From Usnea hakonensis (lineage: Eukaryota > Ascomycota > Lecanoromycetes > Lecanorales > Parmeliaceae): a stretch of DNA of 64,000 nt. Numbering within the stretch: position 1 is the stretch's first letter; the number at the start of each line of letters is the position of its first letter. Below, piece after piece: positions 10,939 to 21,489 of the stretch. The translations under genes were made by a program, and so were the position numbers. The notes below the pieces were generated by a model. It had not been told where the DNA came from and made no database searches. It was given only the letters and a program-made list of their open reading frames with translations. The stretch spans positions 210,826-274,825 of the forward strand of contig BLJB01000073.1 in the NCBI GenBank assembly GCA_013423325.1, read 5' to 3'.

Positions 10939-12876
10939 AACATGGGGAGCCGTACCACACCCATCGACATCGCTACATCTTCTCGCGCTGCATCCCCTCG
11001 GAGCGCTCACACCTCGAATCTCACCTCTGCGCTCCAAATGACCTCGGGCAACGAGATACGACCAACTCCGGCAATGGACATGAGTGGGACACCCTTCAAA
11101 GGCTATGCCGGTTTTGGAGCAAATACACCAGGCTCTCAACATAGTGGCGCGCAACCCATATCAATGAATCCCTCCAACCGAGAGAAGCCACGAAGGGAGA
11201 GTCTAGCTGGTAGCATGGTCACTGGCATGAGCTGGGGTGGGAATTCGGTTGGAAGTTGGATTCGCGATGAGTATGACTTCACCCTCTAGTCTTCTTGCCA
11301 ACCCTTGGCTTTGCTAATGACCCTCAGTATCATCATGCAAGGGACTTCGCCTTTCGCCTATCAATCTCCTTCCTTCCATTCTTCCTCCTACCTTCCTAAG
11401 TTGGAGGCCAATTTCATGCGAGATTTCTCCTGCTGTGGACTGACTCTTCCTTCGCTCCACGAATTGTTACAACATTATGAGGAGAACCATACAGATCAGG
11501 TGCAGCCCTCGATGCCAAAACAAGTGCAATCAGGGCCGAATGTTCGGGCAGATCCCAAGGCTGCCATTGCGGCTACAACGCTTGACGCTGTACGAACTCA
11601 AGGTCGAGTCCAGCAGCAGCAGCAGCAACAACAACAACGACAACAACAACAACAACAGCCGCAGACCGAGCCTTCGCAACAAGGACACGCACCGCCTCAA
11701 CCCTCGTCTACCCCAGTCACGCCAAGACAGACCCAACCTTCGGCGCAAATCACCCGAGGCTTCACACCTATGCAGCCCAAGATTGAAAACGATGACGATG
11801 CCATGGGGGACATGGAGATGGATGATGATTTTCCAATCCTACAACAGACGCCATATCCGACGCAAAATCAAGCCAGGATAACGCAACGGTCTCAATTTGG
11901 TCAACCTGCTTCAAGTAGAGTCCCAAACCTGGACATCAATACCATGAACATGGGAAATTCACTGCAACAGCATCAGGGCCTACGGAATTCTCAACCTACG
12001 ACTCCGGTATCGGCTGGTAGGAACGGAGGATTGTACTATCATAACCCAACTGTATCGTCGGTGAATACTCCTACTCTGACCACATATCCCAGCGCACATC
12101 CTCTTCAACAGCAATACTACACACCTGACTCATCAGCTCCCGGGACACCTGGTGAGTTGGATGGAGACCTCCTTGGCACTATGGGAAATATGAACGTGGG
12201 CAACGCGCAGTACATGCAAAATCAAGCACAAGGATACACTGGTTACGATTATAACAATGATAATGGTATGATCGATTATTGTATCGACGAGCCCGCAAAG
12301 AGACTTTTTAGTCTCAACGGTGGTTTCAACCAACCGCAACAGCCTGCTCAACCAACTTCGGCTACTCAGCTCGGGGACGGGCAATACAGCGAGAACAGTG
12401 ACGTTGCAAAGACGATAAGAGAGCAGCAGAAGCTGGCCGGGGTCCCTGATCCCTCTGCGGATGGTGGTGTGCCTAAGCCTTTCCACTGTCCCGTCATTGG
12501 ATGTGAGAAGGCCTACAAAAATCAAAATGGCTTGAAATATCATAAGAGCGTAAGTATTCTAGGCTCTCTCCGTACATCGGCTTCTGCTAATTGCAACTAG
12601 CATGGGCACAATACCCAAACCCTCAAAGACAACAATAACGGCACCTTTTCCATCGTCGATCCCGAAACCCATGACCCCTATCCGGGTACTCTGGGCATGG
12701 AAAAACATAAGCCATATCGCTGCGATACCTGTGGGAAACGCTACAAAAACCTCAACGGTCTCAAATACCACAAGAACCACTCTCCAAACTGTGATTCCGA
12801 GATTCAGACCCCGCACCCGAACTCTACCAGTAAGATTGACAGCTCCAACATCTCGACCAACGAGATGGTCATGTAA
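10939..12876 (+). CDS. C2H2 zinc-finger transcription factor, Sfp1-like
   Basis: This is a nuclear factor of the fungal Sfp1 type, which in yeast controls ribosome biogenesis and growth genes. Exons are 10939-11270, 11328-12549 and 12601-12876 (609 residues from the ATG at 10939). Introns are 57 and 51 nt with GCTAATGAC and GCTAATTG branches. Visible features: the conserved block MRDFSCCGLTLPSLHELLQ, a Gln-rich tract near 11610-11660, an acidic patch, and two C-terminal C2H2 fingers. The first finger (CPVIGCEKAYKNQNGLKYHK) is interrupted by the last intron just before its final histidine, and the second is CDTCGKRYKNLNGLKYHKNH. The frame stays open and coding-like upstream to about 10490 (for example NWLAWHHKHSGFGG near 10820) without any ATG. 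The true N-terminus is therefore probably upstream, through another exon or a non-AUG start. Confidence 0.85.
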
Positions 12877-13686
12877 GAAGGGCAAATTTGTACGAAGCAG
12901 GGCGTCGAGAGAGCCGGCTGTCTGTATCAATATTGTTTATCTTTTTGTTGTCACAATACTTTCGACTTGCAGGGTGTTGGGGCGTTTCTCTCAATCCGCA
13001 TTACACTGGCGCTGGGACCGGGGGTTCGCATACATACCGTACTTTACTACTAGATTCCCCCCTTTTTTCTGCGACGGACCTTTTGTACACTAGATCTTCT
13101 TTTTTTGTTTTTTTTTGGTGTAGGAGGGGAATGGGGGTGAGGGGGTTTAGCAAAAGGAGAAGACTGGACATGCTTGTCTTTTTGTGCGATCCGAAGCTTC
13201 AGCGCCCCCATCCTGGCTGGACGTGCTCTTGTGCTTTTTTTGTGGGAAAATCGGTGCGGTGGACTGTTGCGATGCTTCTGCGCCCCCCCACCCCCCCCCC
13301 CCCCCCCTTTTCCCGGGNNTTTCCCCCCCCCCCCCCCCCCCCCCCCCCCTCCTTATCCAGGTTTTGTTGGATATGTCCGATTGCAGGTTTTTCGGCTGTC
13401 CCGGTTTCTCTCTTTTTTTTTTTTCAGAAAAGGAAAAGGGGGAGGAGAGGGGGGCGGGATATATGGGTTTTATAGCGTAGGCTACATTTGGTAGATGGAT
13501 TAGTTTTTAATTAATTTGGAGCTGGGTTGGGATGTGGTGTGGTGGTGCGATTTTTTTTTTTTTTTTTTTTTTTTTGTTTTTTGTTTTTTNNGGGGGGGGG
13601 GGGGTTTTTTTTTTTTTTTTTTTTTTTGCGACTTGAGATTTGAAGGGGTTGGAGTTGGAGAGTATGACTTTGTTTTCTATGAGAGG
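12877..13686. other. Convergent 3' region with two N gaps
   Basis: This lies between the Sfp1-like and NOC2 stop codons. It contains long C, G and T homopolymers and two 2-base N gaps, at 13318-13319 and 13590-13591. Open frames that run through the gaps are artefacts of homopolymers (poly-Pro and poly-Phe). The base count here should not be trusted. Confidence 0.6.
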
Positions 13687-16062
13687 CTAGTCTTCTTCTT
13701 CGGAACTATTGCCTTCTTCTTCTTCTTCTCCTTCTTCTTCTCCTTCTTCGTCCTCCTCCTCTTCAACACCATCCCCATCCAGCATCTCCACATCCACATC
13801 CCCATCCCCGTCTCCGTCCCTCTTCCCCCTGACCCCCCTCCTCGCCTCATCCTCCCTCCTCCCCTCCCTCAACACCCTCTCCTTCTCCTCCCTCTGCCTC
13901 CTCAACCCCTCCACAAACGCCCCCAGCGGCGTCTCCTCCACGGGCACATCCCTTAGGAAATTATCCACCCCCTGCCGATCACTCGGCCCAAACGTCACCG
14001 TCGCTCTTTTCCCCTCCACGAAGTCCGCGTTGGCGGACAGTTTTTGCAGCAGCAGGGCGATCGAGGCGTTGAGTTTGGCGTTTTTGTTGCCTTTGTCGAG
14101 GCGCGCGGTTGTTGTGGCGGCGGCGGATTTGTCGCCTTTGGACGGGCGCGAGGAGGCGGCTTTGAGCCAGCGTTTGAGGTGGACGGTGGGGGGGATGATG
14201 AGTTCGGGGAAGGCGATGTGTTTGGCCCAGCAGCCGAAGAAGTCGGCGAGGAGGTGCTGGACTTGCTGTCCCACGCCGTCTTGGTAGGTGCGGGTTCGGA
14301 GGTAGGATTTTGGGGCGCGGAGGGCGGTGGAGAAGTCGAGGGGGGGGAGGGTCGAGGGTTTGGGGGGCTTGGAGAGGTCCGGGGAGGAGAGGACTTCGAG
14401 GAGGGCGGCGGCTAGGGGGATGTAGGTTTGTGTTGTGAGGGAGAGGCGGAGGAGGGAGCGGGTGAGGTGGAAGCGGAGGGGGAAGTAGGTTGGTGTTGGG
14501 ATGAGGCGGAGGGCGCCGAGGGTGATTTGGACGAGGGGGTAGATTAGGGGGTGGAGGGGGGAGGCGGAGAGGGATTTGAGGAGGGGGTTGGAGCAGTGCG
14601 TTGAGAGGACCCGGGACCAGAAGTCTAGACTGTGGGTGTATTGCCAGTTGTAGATTGTTTTGTACGAGTCTTTTGTCGGGTGCGTGATGCTGGTTCGTAG
14701 GTGGACGGCGAGTTGGCGGATGTAGGTGAAGCCCGTGGTGTAACCGACGTTGGGATCTAGTCCCCATAGTTCCGCGGCCGAGTTCTTCATTAGGTTTATG
14801 CCGGAGAGCGTGTGGATGTTTGTGATTCGGCTGCCTCGGACGAAGCCCTGGTAGGTGGTCTTGAGGACTGCTTCGCGAAGGGAGGAATCGCTGATGACTG
14901 CTAGGCGTCTGATGAGCATAAAGGCGATGATTCGGGTGGATTCGTCAGCCGAGGTGTCGGACCAGATGTTGACTGTTGTTTTGATAAGGATTTTGAGAAC
15001 CTTTCTGAATGATAGGATGTACGGCAGAAGGGGTATCAGACACTGTAGGGTCATTTTCATGGTAGGAGCGTCTGAAAGGTTCACCAAAAGGTGATGCGCC
15101 GATGATGAATGCGATTTGAGTAGCGGTGTGAGGGTGCGGTACTTCTTCGAATCAGTCGCAACGCGCACTTTGCCAGAAGTCGACTCCTTTGCAGGGAGGT
15201 GGTGGCTCAAGACGTTGGGTACCTGCTCGAGTGCAGTCAAAAGTAATTCGTTGTAGACCTCTGGACTCGAGATGGAGTACTTGTGCTCTTTGCCGTCGTC
15301 CGAATTGACATAAGCAGCAGCCCTGAATGCGAGCACAGTTTGACGCATGGCACGAAGCGAATGTTGTTCCACCATTGCAGTCTTCCATTTTCGAATCATG
15401 GCTATTGTGACTTCCGACTCGTCATTTGGAGCTTCTTCCTGCAACTCCTTTTTGTCTTTCGACTTCTTCCGCTTCTTTTTTGGGACCTCTTCCTCCTCAC
15501 TCAATTGATCGACTTCTGCAAGGTCTGCGTCTTCACCAAAATCCAGCAACTCAGCATCATTCTCCTTGAGGTACTTGTAGAAGTCCGGATCCTTTTCGGC
15601 CAACGCATCCAGGTCATCCTGGTGTGCTTCCAACCCGTCCTCCTGGACAGATCCAATCTCATCATCGCTGGCGGACGGGCTGCCCATTTCTAGCTCACTG
15701 CCGTTTGACTCATCATCGTCTGCCCCACGTTTCCTCTTTCCTGTATTCTTTGACACCACTTTTGCCTTGGCACCCTTTTTCCCGCTTATGTTGTGTTCTG
15801 GAAGGTCAAAGCCACCTTGGAAGAACTCATCGACACTCATTTTACTCAGATCTGCGTTCGCGGATTTGGTAGGTTTCGCCGGTACATCAGGCTTGTCTTC
15901 ATCAGTAGGTGCTCTAGCCTTGTCTGCTGCATTCCTAGCCCGCTTCTTGACTTTGATTTGCTGTCGCTGCTTGATCTTTGCGACATCTTTTCGCTTCTCG
16001 ATGGCATCTTTAAGGTGGTTCTTCTCGAATTTCTTCGTAGACTTCTTGGCTCTGCCAGGCAT
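13687..16062 (-). CDS. NOC2: Nucleolar complex protein 2 (Noc2)
   Basis: Noc2 is a HEAT-like protein that accompanies pre-60S ribosomal particles from nucleolus to nucleoplasm, as Noc1-Noc2 and then Noc2-Noc3 heterodimers. A single exon encodes 791 residues. The start MPGRAKKSTKKFEKNHLKD was chosen over an ATG nine codons upstream because it matches the basic Noc2 N-terminus. The lysine-rich start is followed by SVDEFFQGGFDLPEHN, an acidic stretch, and the conserved Noc2 domain (for example FVRGSRITNIHTLSGINLMK and IYNWQYTHSLDFWSRVLS). The C-terminal tail is a nearly pure run of Glu/Asp. Composition is odd: the middle of the coding strand is extremely C-rich, and the last few hundred bases are G/A-rich. 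The stop lies about 95 bp from an assembly gap. Confidence 0.94.
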   Translation of the reverse strand: MPGRAKKSTKKFEKNHLKDAIEKRKDVAKIKQRQQIKVKKRARNAADKARAPTDEDKPDVPAKPTKSANADLSKMSVDEFFQGGFDLPEHNISGKKGAKAKVVSKNTGKRKRGADDDESNGSELEMGSPSASDDEIGSVQEDGLEAHQDDLDALAEKDPDFYKYLKENDAELLDFGEDADLAEVDQLSEEEEVPKKKRKKSKDKKELQEEAPNDESEVTIAMIRKWKTAMVEQHSLRAMRQTVLAFRAAAYVNSDDGKEHKYSISSPEVYNELLLTALEQVPNVLSHHLPAKESTSGKVRVATDSKKYRTLTPLLKSHSSSAHHLLVNLSDAPTMKMTLQCLIPLLPYILSFRKVLKILIKTTVNIWSDTSADESTRIIAFMLIRRLAVISDSSLREAVLKTTYQGFVRGSRITNIHTLSGINLMKNSAAELWGLDPNVGYTTGFTYIRQLAVHLRTSITHPTKDSYKTIYNWQYTHSLDFWSRVLSTHCSNPLLKSLSASPLHPLIYPLVQITLGALRLIPTPTYFPLRFHLTRSLLRLSLTTQTYIPLAAALLEVLSSPDLSKPPKPSTLPPLDFSTALRAPKSYLRTRTYQDGVGQQVQHLLADFFGCWAKHIAFPELIIPPTVHLKRWLKAASSRPSKGDKSAAATTTARLDKGNKNAKLNASIALLLQKLSANADFVEGKRATVTFGPSDRQGVDNFLRDVPVEETPLGAFVEGLRRQREEKERVLREGRREDEARRGVRGKRDGDGDGDVDVEMLDGDGVEEEEDEEGEEEGEEEEEGNSSEEED

Positions 16063-17390
16063 AGTGGTTTCGTAGCCTTCTGACAGCAAAGACTTCTCTC
16101 GGCCAAGTTAGCAGTGATGTGGCAATATTCTGATAGATGCTGTGCGATTGCTCGCCGTGGGAGAAAATTGAAGTCGAGAGTCGCATCGTGAGGAAGGTGT
16201 GCCGAGTCTCTCCTCTAACCTTTTCTGTCTGCTAGTGACTCAAAAACTTTTACTTTTCTACAAAACCCAGTTCGGAAACCAGCATGATGAGCAAAGGCTC
16301 TGGCTATTTGTCATTGACACTTAAGCTGTAGAGGAAGAAGTTCGTTATCTGGGAATCACAGGAACCTCAGCAGTCCCTATCACCAAGCACTTACCGACCA
16401 GGGCACCAGGGCGTGCTGGGTCGACGAGACATGGATGAATATTCAAATAACTTCCCGAGACACATCTGCGCTTACTGATTGCAATACTTCGCCTGTACAG
16501 AGGTACAGCCTGATCGTTTGCAGCAGCTCATCAACCGAGACCCTGCAACGGTTTGAGATTGCTCATTGCAGCTCTCAGTGCTCGATTTCATATCCATGAC
16601 GGACCCACGTACAAACATAGTTCTTCCACATGCAACCATGTGTTCGCAGAATCAGAAACAATTAATATTGGGGGCCAAATTCCAATGCCTGGTTGTTCGG
16701 CCGTCCTTGGAAGTTGAAAGCCAAAGCCAAGGGGCCAAAAGCATTCTTACAAGGAGATTACACAAAACTAGTCAGAAACTCAGAGCAAGGCAAAGAAATG
16801 GATCCTTAGCCAACAGCATCTGCGGGAAAGATGAGATTGAGTACCGATGTTATCGCATGTGTCGGCTTCCATAGAGCGATAGCTTCGACTTCTCTTTGGA
16901 TTAAATGCGCCGGTTGTTTCGGTTTGGTCCGTTTCAAGGTTGCGGCTCTCGGAAGTCGCATGTATTAATACTACGTCTTACCTCCTTACCACAAAAGGGG
17001 TGTGAACATGCCCACCATCATTTCCGCTACCACGGTTTCAAGCTTCGTGTCTCTCTTTCTCGATGCATATGGTCACGGGCTCCCACGGGAAGCCTGTTAG
17101 AGGCTTCTCGACCATCAGTACTACTATCGTCACAACGTGTCACTTCTAATGTTTCAGACTTGCCGTGGCATGACGGCTCCATGAATGTTTCAATGATGTC
17201 TTAAAAAACGGGTAATCATTAACTGTGAACTCTTTTTAATTCTCCTATCACCATATGTTCCTACTTATCATGCAGGTGCCTCCGCATCTATATACTCCAG
17301 AAAATGCCAAGCTCCTGTTTTATGAATCAACATCTTCTCTGCAAAAGTAGTTCTACCTTTGCCCTTTGAGTCGTCTTCATCAATCCAGCT
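16063..17390. promoter_or_regulatory. Divergent promoter region, NOC2 / GT34-like
   Basis: This 1.3-kb stretch separates two divergent genes and should hold both promoters. Open frames in it (for example 16566-16874) start weakly and match nothing I know. A short T-rich segment precedes the ATG at 17391. No element could be named with confidence. Confidence 0.4.
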
Positions 17391-18851
17391 ATGTTGCTTG
17401 CATCGTCAAAGTCAATCCTGACTTATCTATGTTTTGCTGGTACTCTCTTTCTTTATACTCACAACCACCTTACAACCTCGCCCGAAGATAACTCTGCTGC
17501 ATCATCGACCACTTCAGAGAAAGCAATCTTCGACCCGCAGCCGAATGCAAACCAGATTGCCAATTTTTCACATAATGTGTCAGCTCCCGCAGATATTGTC
17601 TCCGAGACACCAGATCGTACTAGCAGCGTTCCTGGAAAGAATCGACCTAAGATTCTGCAGGCGACTATGATGTTTGGCGACAAATACGATGGACTGAACG
17701 AGCGAACCCTCCAGAGCCATATCGATCACGCGAAACGCTGGGGTTACGGCGATTACATACTGAGACGAGAGATTGTGGGTGCAGGCCAGTGGGACAAGCT
17801 CATCTTCAGCAAACTCTTGCACATATCGACTTTGATAATGGAGGAATTGAAGAGGCCGAGGGAGGAGCGGGCAGAATGGGTGGTGTAAGTTCAATACTAC
17901 CTGTCACTATAGTGGGACTCCCTAACACAAGGCAGATGGTATGATGCGGATACCTTGATACTTAATCCAAATATACAATGGGAAGTTTTCCTTCCTCCTA
18001 ACGACCTGTCCGATATCAATTTCATGGCTGCAAAGAACCTTGATGGCTTCAACGCCGGGCTTTTCTTCTTCCGCGTTGACGAATGGAGCGTCGAACTCCT
18101 CTTCGACGCATATTCACTTCGCAGGCTTCGTCCAGAGATCGACATCGCGGGTAACATTGAGCAGAACTCGATGAAATACCTCTTTGGTCTACAACAGCAT
18201 AAAAAACACGTCGTGTACCAGCCCCAAAGTTGGTATAATGGAATGAAGGGGTATCCGCGCTCCGAGACTGAAATCAATGAAGGAGACTTGCTTGTGCATT
18301 TTGCGGGAATCAACCATGAAGGTGAGGAGGAAATGAAGAATGATCTAATGTCGAAGTGGTTTGCGGATCTCGAACAAAATCCGGGCAAGTGGCAGGTTCC
18401 TCTAGAGAAGACCACATATCCGAAAGCGATTGAGGCGTTCTGGAAGACCTATAAAGAAGCGAAGGACATGCTAGACAGTGTGCCTGTTAGGCTGGAGTCT
18501 CAATCCGGCCCGGATCAGGAAGTGAAACATGCGAGGGAAGAGCTGAAATGGGCGATTGAAGAGCTGGCTTATGATGCAGCGCATGTGAACAAGTGCATGA
18601 AAGGAATGGCACAAGCTTTGAGTGCGGCCAAGGAGCCACAGGTAATAGCTGGGTCTGGCGGTCATGCAAATCAAGAGCCTTCTGAGAGTTCTAGAGAGCT
18701 CTCTCCGGACGTCCAAACGCAGCTAGCCAGTATCACGGATTCAGAGACCAGAATCCCTGGAAAACCAAGAAGAATCCTATCCACTATCAAGGATCCAGAG
18801 ACCAGAATCCCCGAAAGACCGACAAGATTCAAGGCTCCTCCAGCGAAGTGA
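17391..18851 (+). CDS. GT34-like (GMA12/MNN10) glycosyltransferase
   Basis: This is probably a Golgi type II membrane glycosyltransferase that adds galactose or mannose to glycoprotein chains. Exons are 17391-17884 and 17936-18851 (51-nt intron with CCTAACAC branch); the product has 469 residues. Residues 7-23 form one hydrophobic anchor, followed by a Ser/Thr-rich stem. The catalytic part holds HAKRWGYGDYILRRE, the DxD metal-binding motif in WYDADTLILNP (right after the intron), DGFNAGLFFFRVDEWS, and LLVHFAGINHEGEEE. The last 120 residues are unrelated to the catalytic domain and contain an 18-residue tandem duplication (DSETRIPGKP then DPETRIPERP; 54-nt period from 18731). Family assignment rests on the DxD context and overall order; the exact sugar is unknown. 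Confidence 0.87.
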
Positions 18852-19648
18852 AGCTTTGCTAATGATCAGGTCCCTATGAGCCACGTCGATTTTAACGCTT
18901 GCTGAAGATCTTGAGTTCCTGGGACAGAATGCAGCCATAGATCTCGTACGCCTTTAGATTTCAGTATCCTTTCTCGAAGCATGCTGTGCCTTGCCGTCGG
19001 AAAGGCTGAGATGAAGGCGTGATGCCAGGCGCTCTTTCAGCACAAAGCAGCCAGTACTGCAGCATCACCACATCTGCGAGTGTTCACGGTACTCTCTAGA
19101 GCGCTATTTTGTACGCCCAAGCAAAGGGCAATATGTGCTCATGGACCGCTTATTCGCTGACTCACGGACTCGCTCTTTCGGCGGTTGGAGCCCGTCCTTC
19201 TTCAGACACGATTGGCAAAGACGCGCAGATTTTCGAGCTCTACAGGACGTGGGTAGTCTAAAAGTCATGGCGATCAGACCACGGGTCTAGGGGAAGCATT
19301 GGAAGACAGAAATGGAAGGATTTATCGGTTGGAAGCCTCGCGAAAGTGCTCGAGAAAGAACCTCACTGAATTTTGTGAGTAGTAGCGTAAAGGATAGAGA
19401 AAAGGTCTTCCTAGACTTTTAATTCAAGTTGCACCCACACGGTACACTTGCCCAATCAGTACAGAATAACTCATGGACATCAAGTAGGCCCTGCGTGTAG
19501 AAATCTCCTACCCTCGTACATGAGGGACCAATCAGGAATAGGTTTAGAGTACGTCGTTCCAAGCGAGCCAAGATGTACTTAAGTAGGTACCTTTACTTAT
19601 TCATATGCAACAATAATTGGAGCTCTGTCGCCATCAGCAGACCTCAAC
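18852..19648. other. Intergenic, promoter side of MCR1
   Basis: No gene is seen. The last 100 bp before the MCR1 ATG includes AAGTAGGTACCTTTAC, one of the AAGGTA/TACCTT words common in the gaps of this window. Confidence 0.45.
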
Positions 19649-20906
19649 ATGTTAGCTACGAAAGTCTTTAGATCAGCTCAACCGCTGAGGCATGTAAGTA
19701 AATCTTCCCAATACCTTGAAGCTGTAGTCAGGCTAGCCAATTGATACAGATGACCCTCACATTCTTTGTTCCATGCTGACGACTCTTTCGCCCCAGAACG
19801 TCCGCCGCTATGCCTCCCCTCCTGGCCCCGCCAGTGCCGGCTCCTCTAACACCGCCATTTACGGCCTCGTCGCCGGCGCCGGCTTACTAGGAGGAGGATA
19901 CTACTACTACCGCATCACCGAACCAAAACCCGAAGCGCACGCACCCCCCTCAACAGACGAACGCAAAACCGTGCCCGCCTCCCCCGCCCCCTCAGCCTCG
20001 GCGCCTCAAAAGGCCTTTAGCGGCGGGGACCAAGGCTTCATCGATCTGAAACTCGAGTCCGTGGAGAAAATCAATCACAATACGAAAAAATTCCGCTTCG
20101 CTCTCCCCAACAGCGATGACGTCTCGGGACTCTCGATCGCGTCGGCGCTGCTTACAAAGTATAAAGGCCCTGAGATGGAGAAGCCCGTCATTAGGCCGTA
20201 TACGCCTACGAGCGACGAGGATGCCAAGGGATTCATTGATCTGGTGGTCAAGAGGTATCCGAACGGGCCGATGAGTGAGCATTTGCACGATATGAAGCCG
20301 AATCAAAGGCTGGAGTTCAAAGGGCCGATTCCAAAGTATCCATGGGAGGCGAACAAGCATGATCACATTGCTTTGATAGCTGGTGGAACGGGCATAACGC
20401 CGTAGGTCCTAGCTAATCCTCTCCTTCACCTTCCCCGCCTCACCCCGTCTTCCATTCTCCAACAATTCTCAAACCAGACCACACTGCCGCCAAGATACTG
20501 ACCCCAAAACAACAACAGAATGTACCAACTCGCCCGCGCCATCTTCAAAAACCCCGCCGACAAAACCAAAGTCACCCTCGTCTTCGGCAACCTCACCGAA
20601 CCCGACATCCTCCTCAAACCCGAGTTCCAGGACCTCGAAAACACCTTCCCCAACCGCTTCCGCGCCTTTTACGTCCTCGACCACCCGCCCGAGGGATGGA
20701 TGCAGGGCAAAGGGCACATCACGACGGAGTTGCTGAAGACGGTGCTGCCGGAGCCGAAGGAGGAGAATGTCAAGATCTTTGTGTGTGGGCCGCCGGGGCT
20801 GTATAAGGCGGTTAGCGGGACGAAGAAGAGTGTCGCCGAGCAGGGGGAGTTGGGGGGGATGTTGAAGGAGTTGGGGTATAGGGCTGATCAGGTGTATAAG
20901 TTTTAG
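19649..20906 (+). CDS. MCR1: NADH-cytochrome b5 reductase, mitochondrial (Mcr1)
   Basis: This FAD enzyme passes electrons from NADH to cytochrome b5 and related acceptors at the mitochondrial outer membrane or intermembrane space. Exons are 19649-19693, 19797-20401 and 20519-20906, giving 345 residues. The N-terminus (MLATKVFRSAQPLRHNVRR) is a basic presequence, followed by a Gly/Tyr-rich membrane segment at about residues 34-53. The FAD motif RPYTPTS lies near 148-154, the NAD-binding GGTGITP is split by intron 2 at its proline codon, and CGPPGLYKAV follows; the protein ends in the usual aromatic YKF. The 103-nt and 117-nt introns have GCTGACGAC and ATACTGACC branch sites. Skipping the 15-codon first exon would lose the targeting signal. 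Third positions are mostly C until about 20680 and then G to the stop. Confidence 0.94.
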
Positions 20907-21489
20907 AGGGGGCCTCGGGGGTGGGGGGGGGGTGGGCCGGAGGCAGGAGGAAGCAGGTGGGTGGGCTCGTTGTTTGTTCCTTTTTTTTGTATCTGATAAA
21001 AGGCATACTCTAGAACTAGAAATCTCGTTTTATAGACCACCAGTGGGGTTTTTACTACGTACTACATACGTACCATCTTCTCTCACCTTTGTACAACTTC
21101 TCTTACTTTTATGTGGTTTGTCACATATCGATTCGTTAGGTATTAGGTACGAGTACGTAGTCCTGCCGGCTTTGATAGCCGTTTTTTGCAAATTTAGGGT
21201 TTTTGCCGGGAAATAAAACGGGCAAATAGTTAGACTGATAGTGATAGAGTCATGCATGGGGTGGTGGGGGAATGATGTCAGTTGATGGAAATTCATTCGT
21301 TAAAAAAAATTATATTTATCATGTAGGATATAAATTTGTGGTCCTTTGTTTGTGTATATATGGACAATCCTCCATCCCTTCTCGCGCTCTCCATTTTGTT
21401 TTCCTACTCCGTTTTCACCCAGAGTGCACGACCGACGGGCGACCCCTCCTTTTTGCTTTCCCCATCCCTTGTGAGCCATCCGCGATAGC
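20907..21489. other. Intergenic, MCR1 to MFS gene
   Basis: No gene is seen. The left end carries a G-rich run (20907-20945) continuing the MCR1 skew. The remainder is AT-richer DNA that should include the MFS promoter. Confidence 0.45.

Noticed and set aside
12888..13494. Plus-strand open frames crossing the first N gap
   Set aside because: Poly-Pro and poly-Phe translations come from homopolymers, and the gap length is unknown, so the frames are meaningless.
13979..14767. 262-codon Pro/His/Arg-rich antisense-frame product overlapping NOC2
   Set aside because: It is an alternate frame of the C-rich part of NOC2 on the same strand, with no family resemblance; strong base skew removes stop codons.
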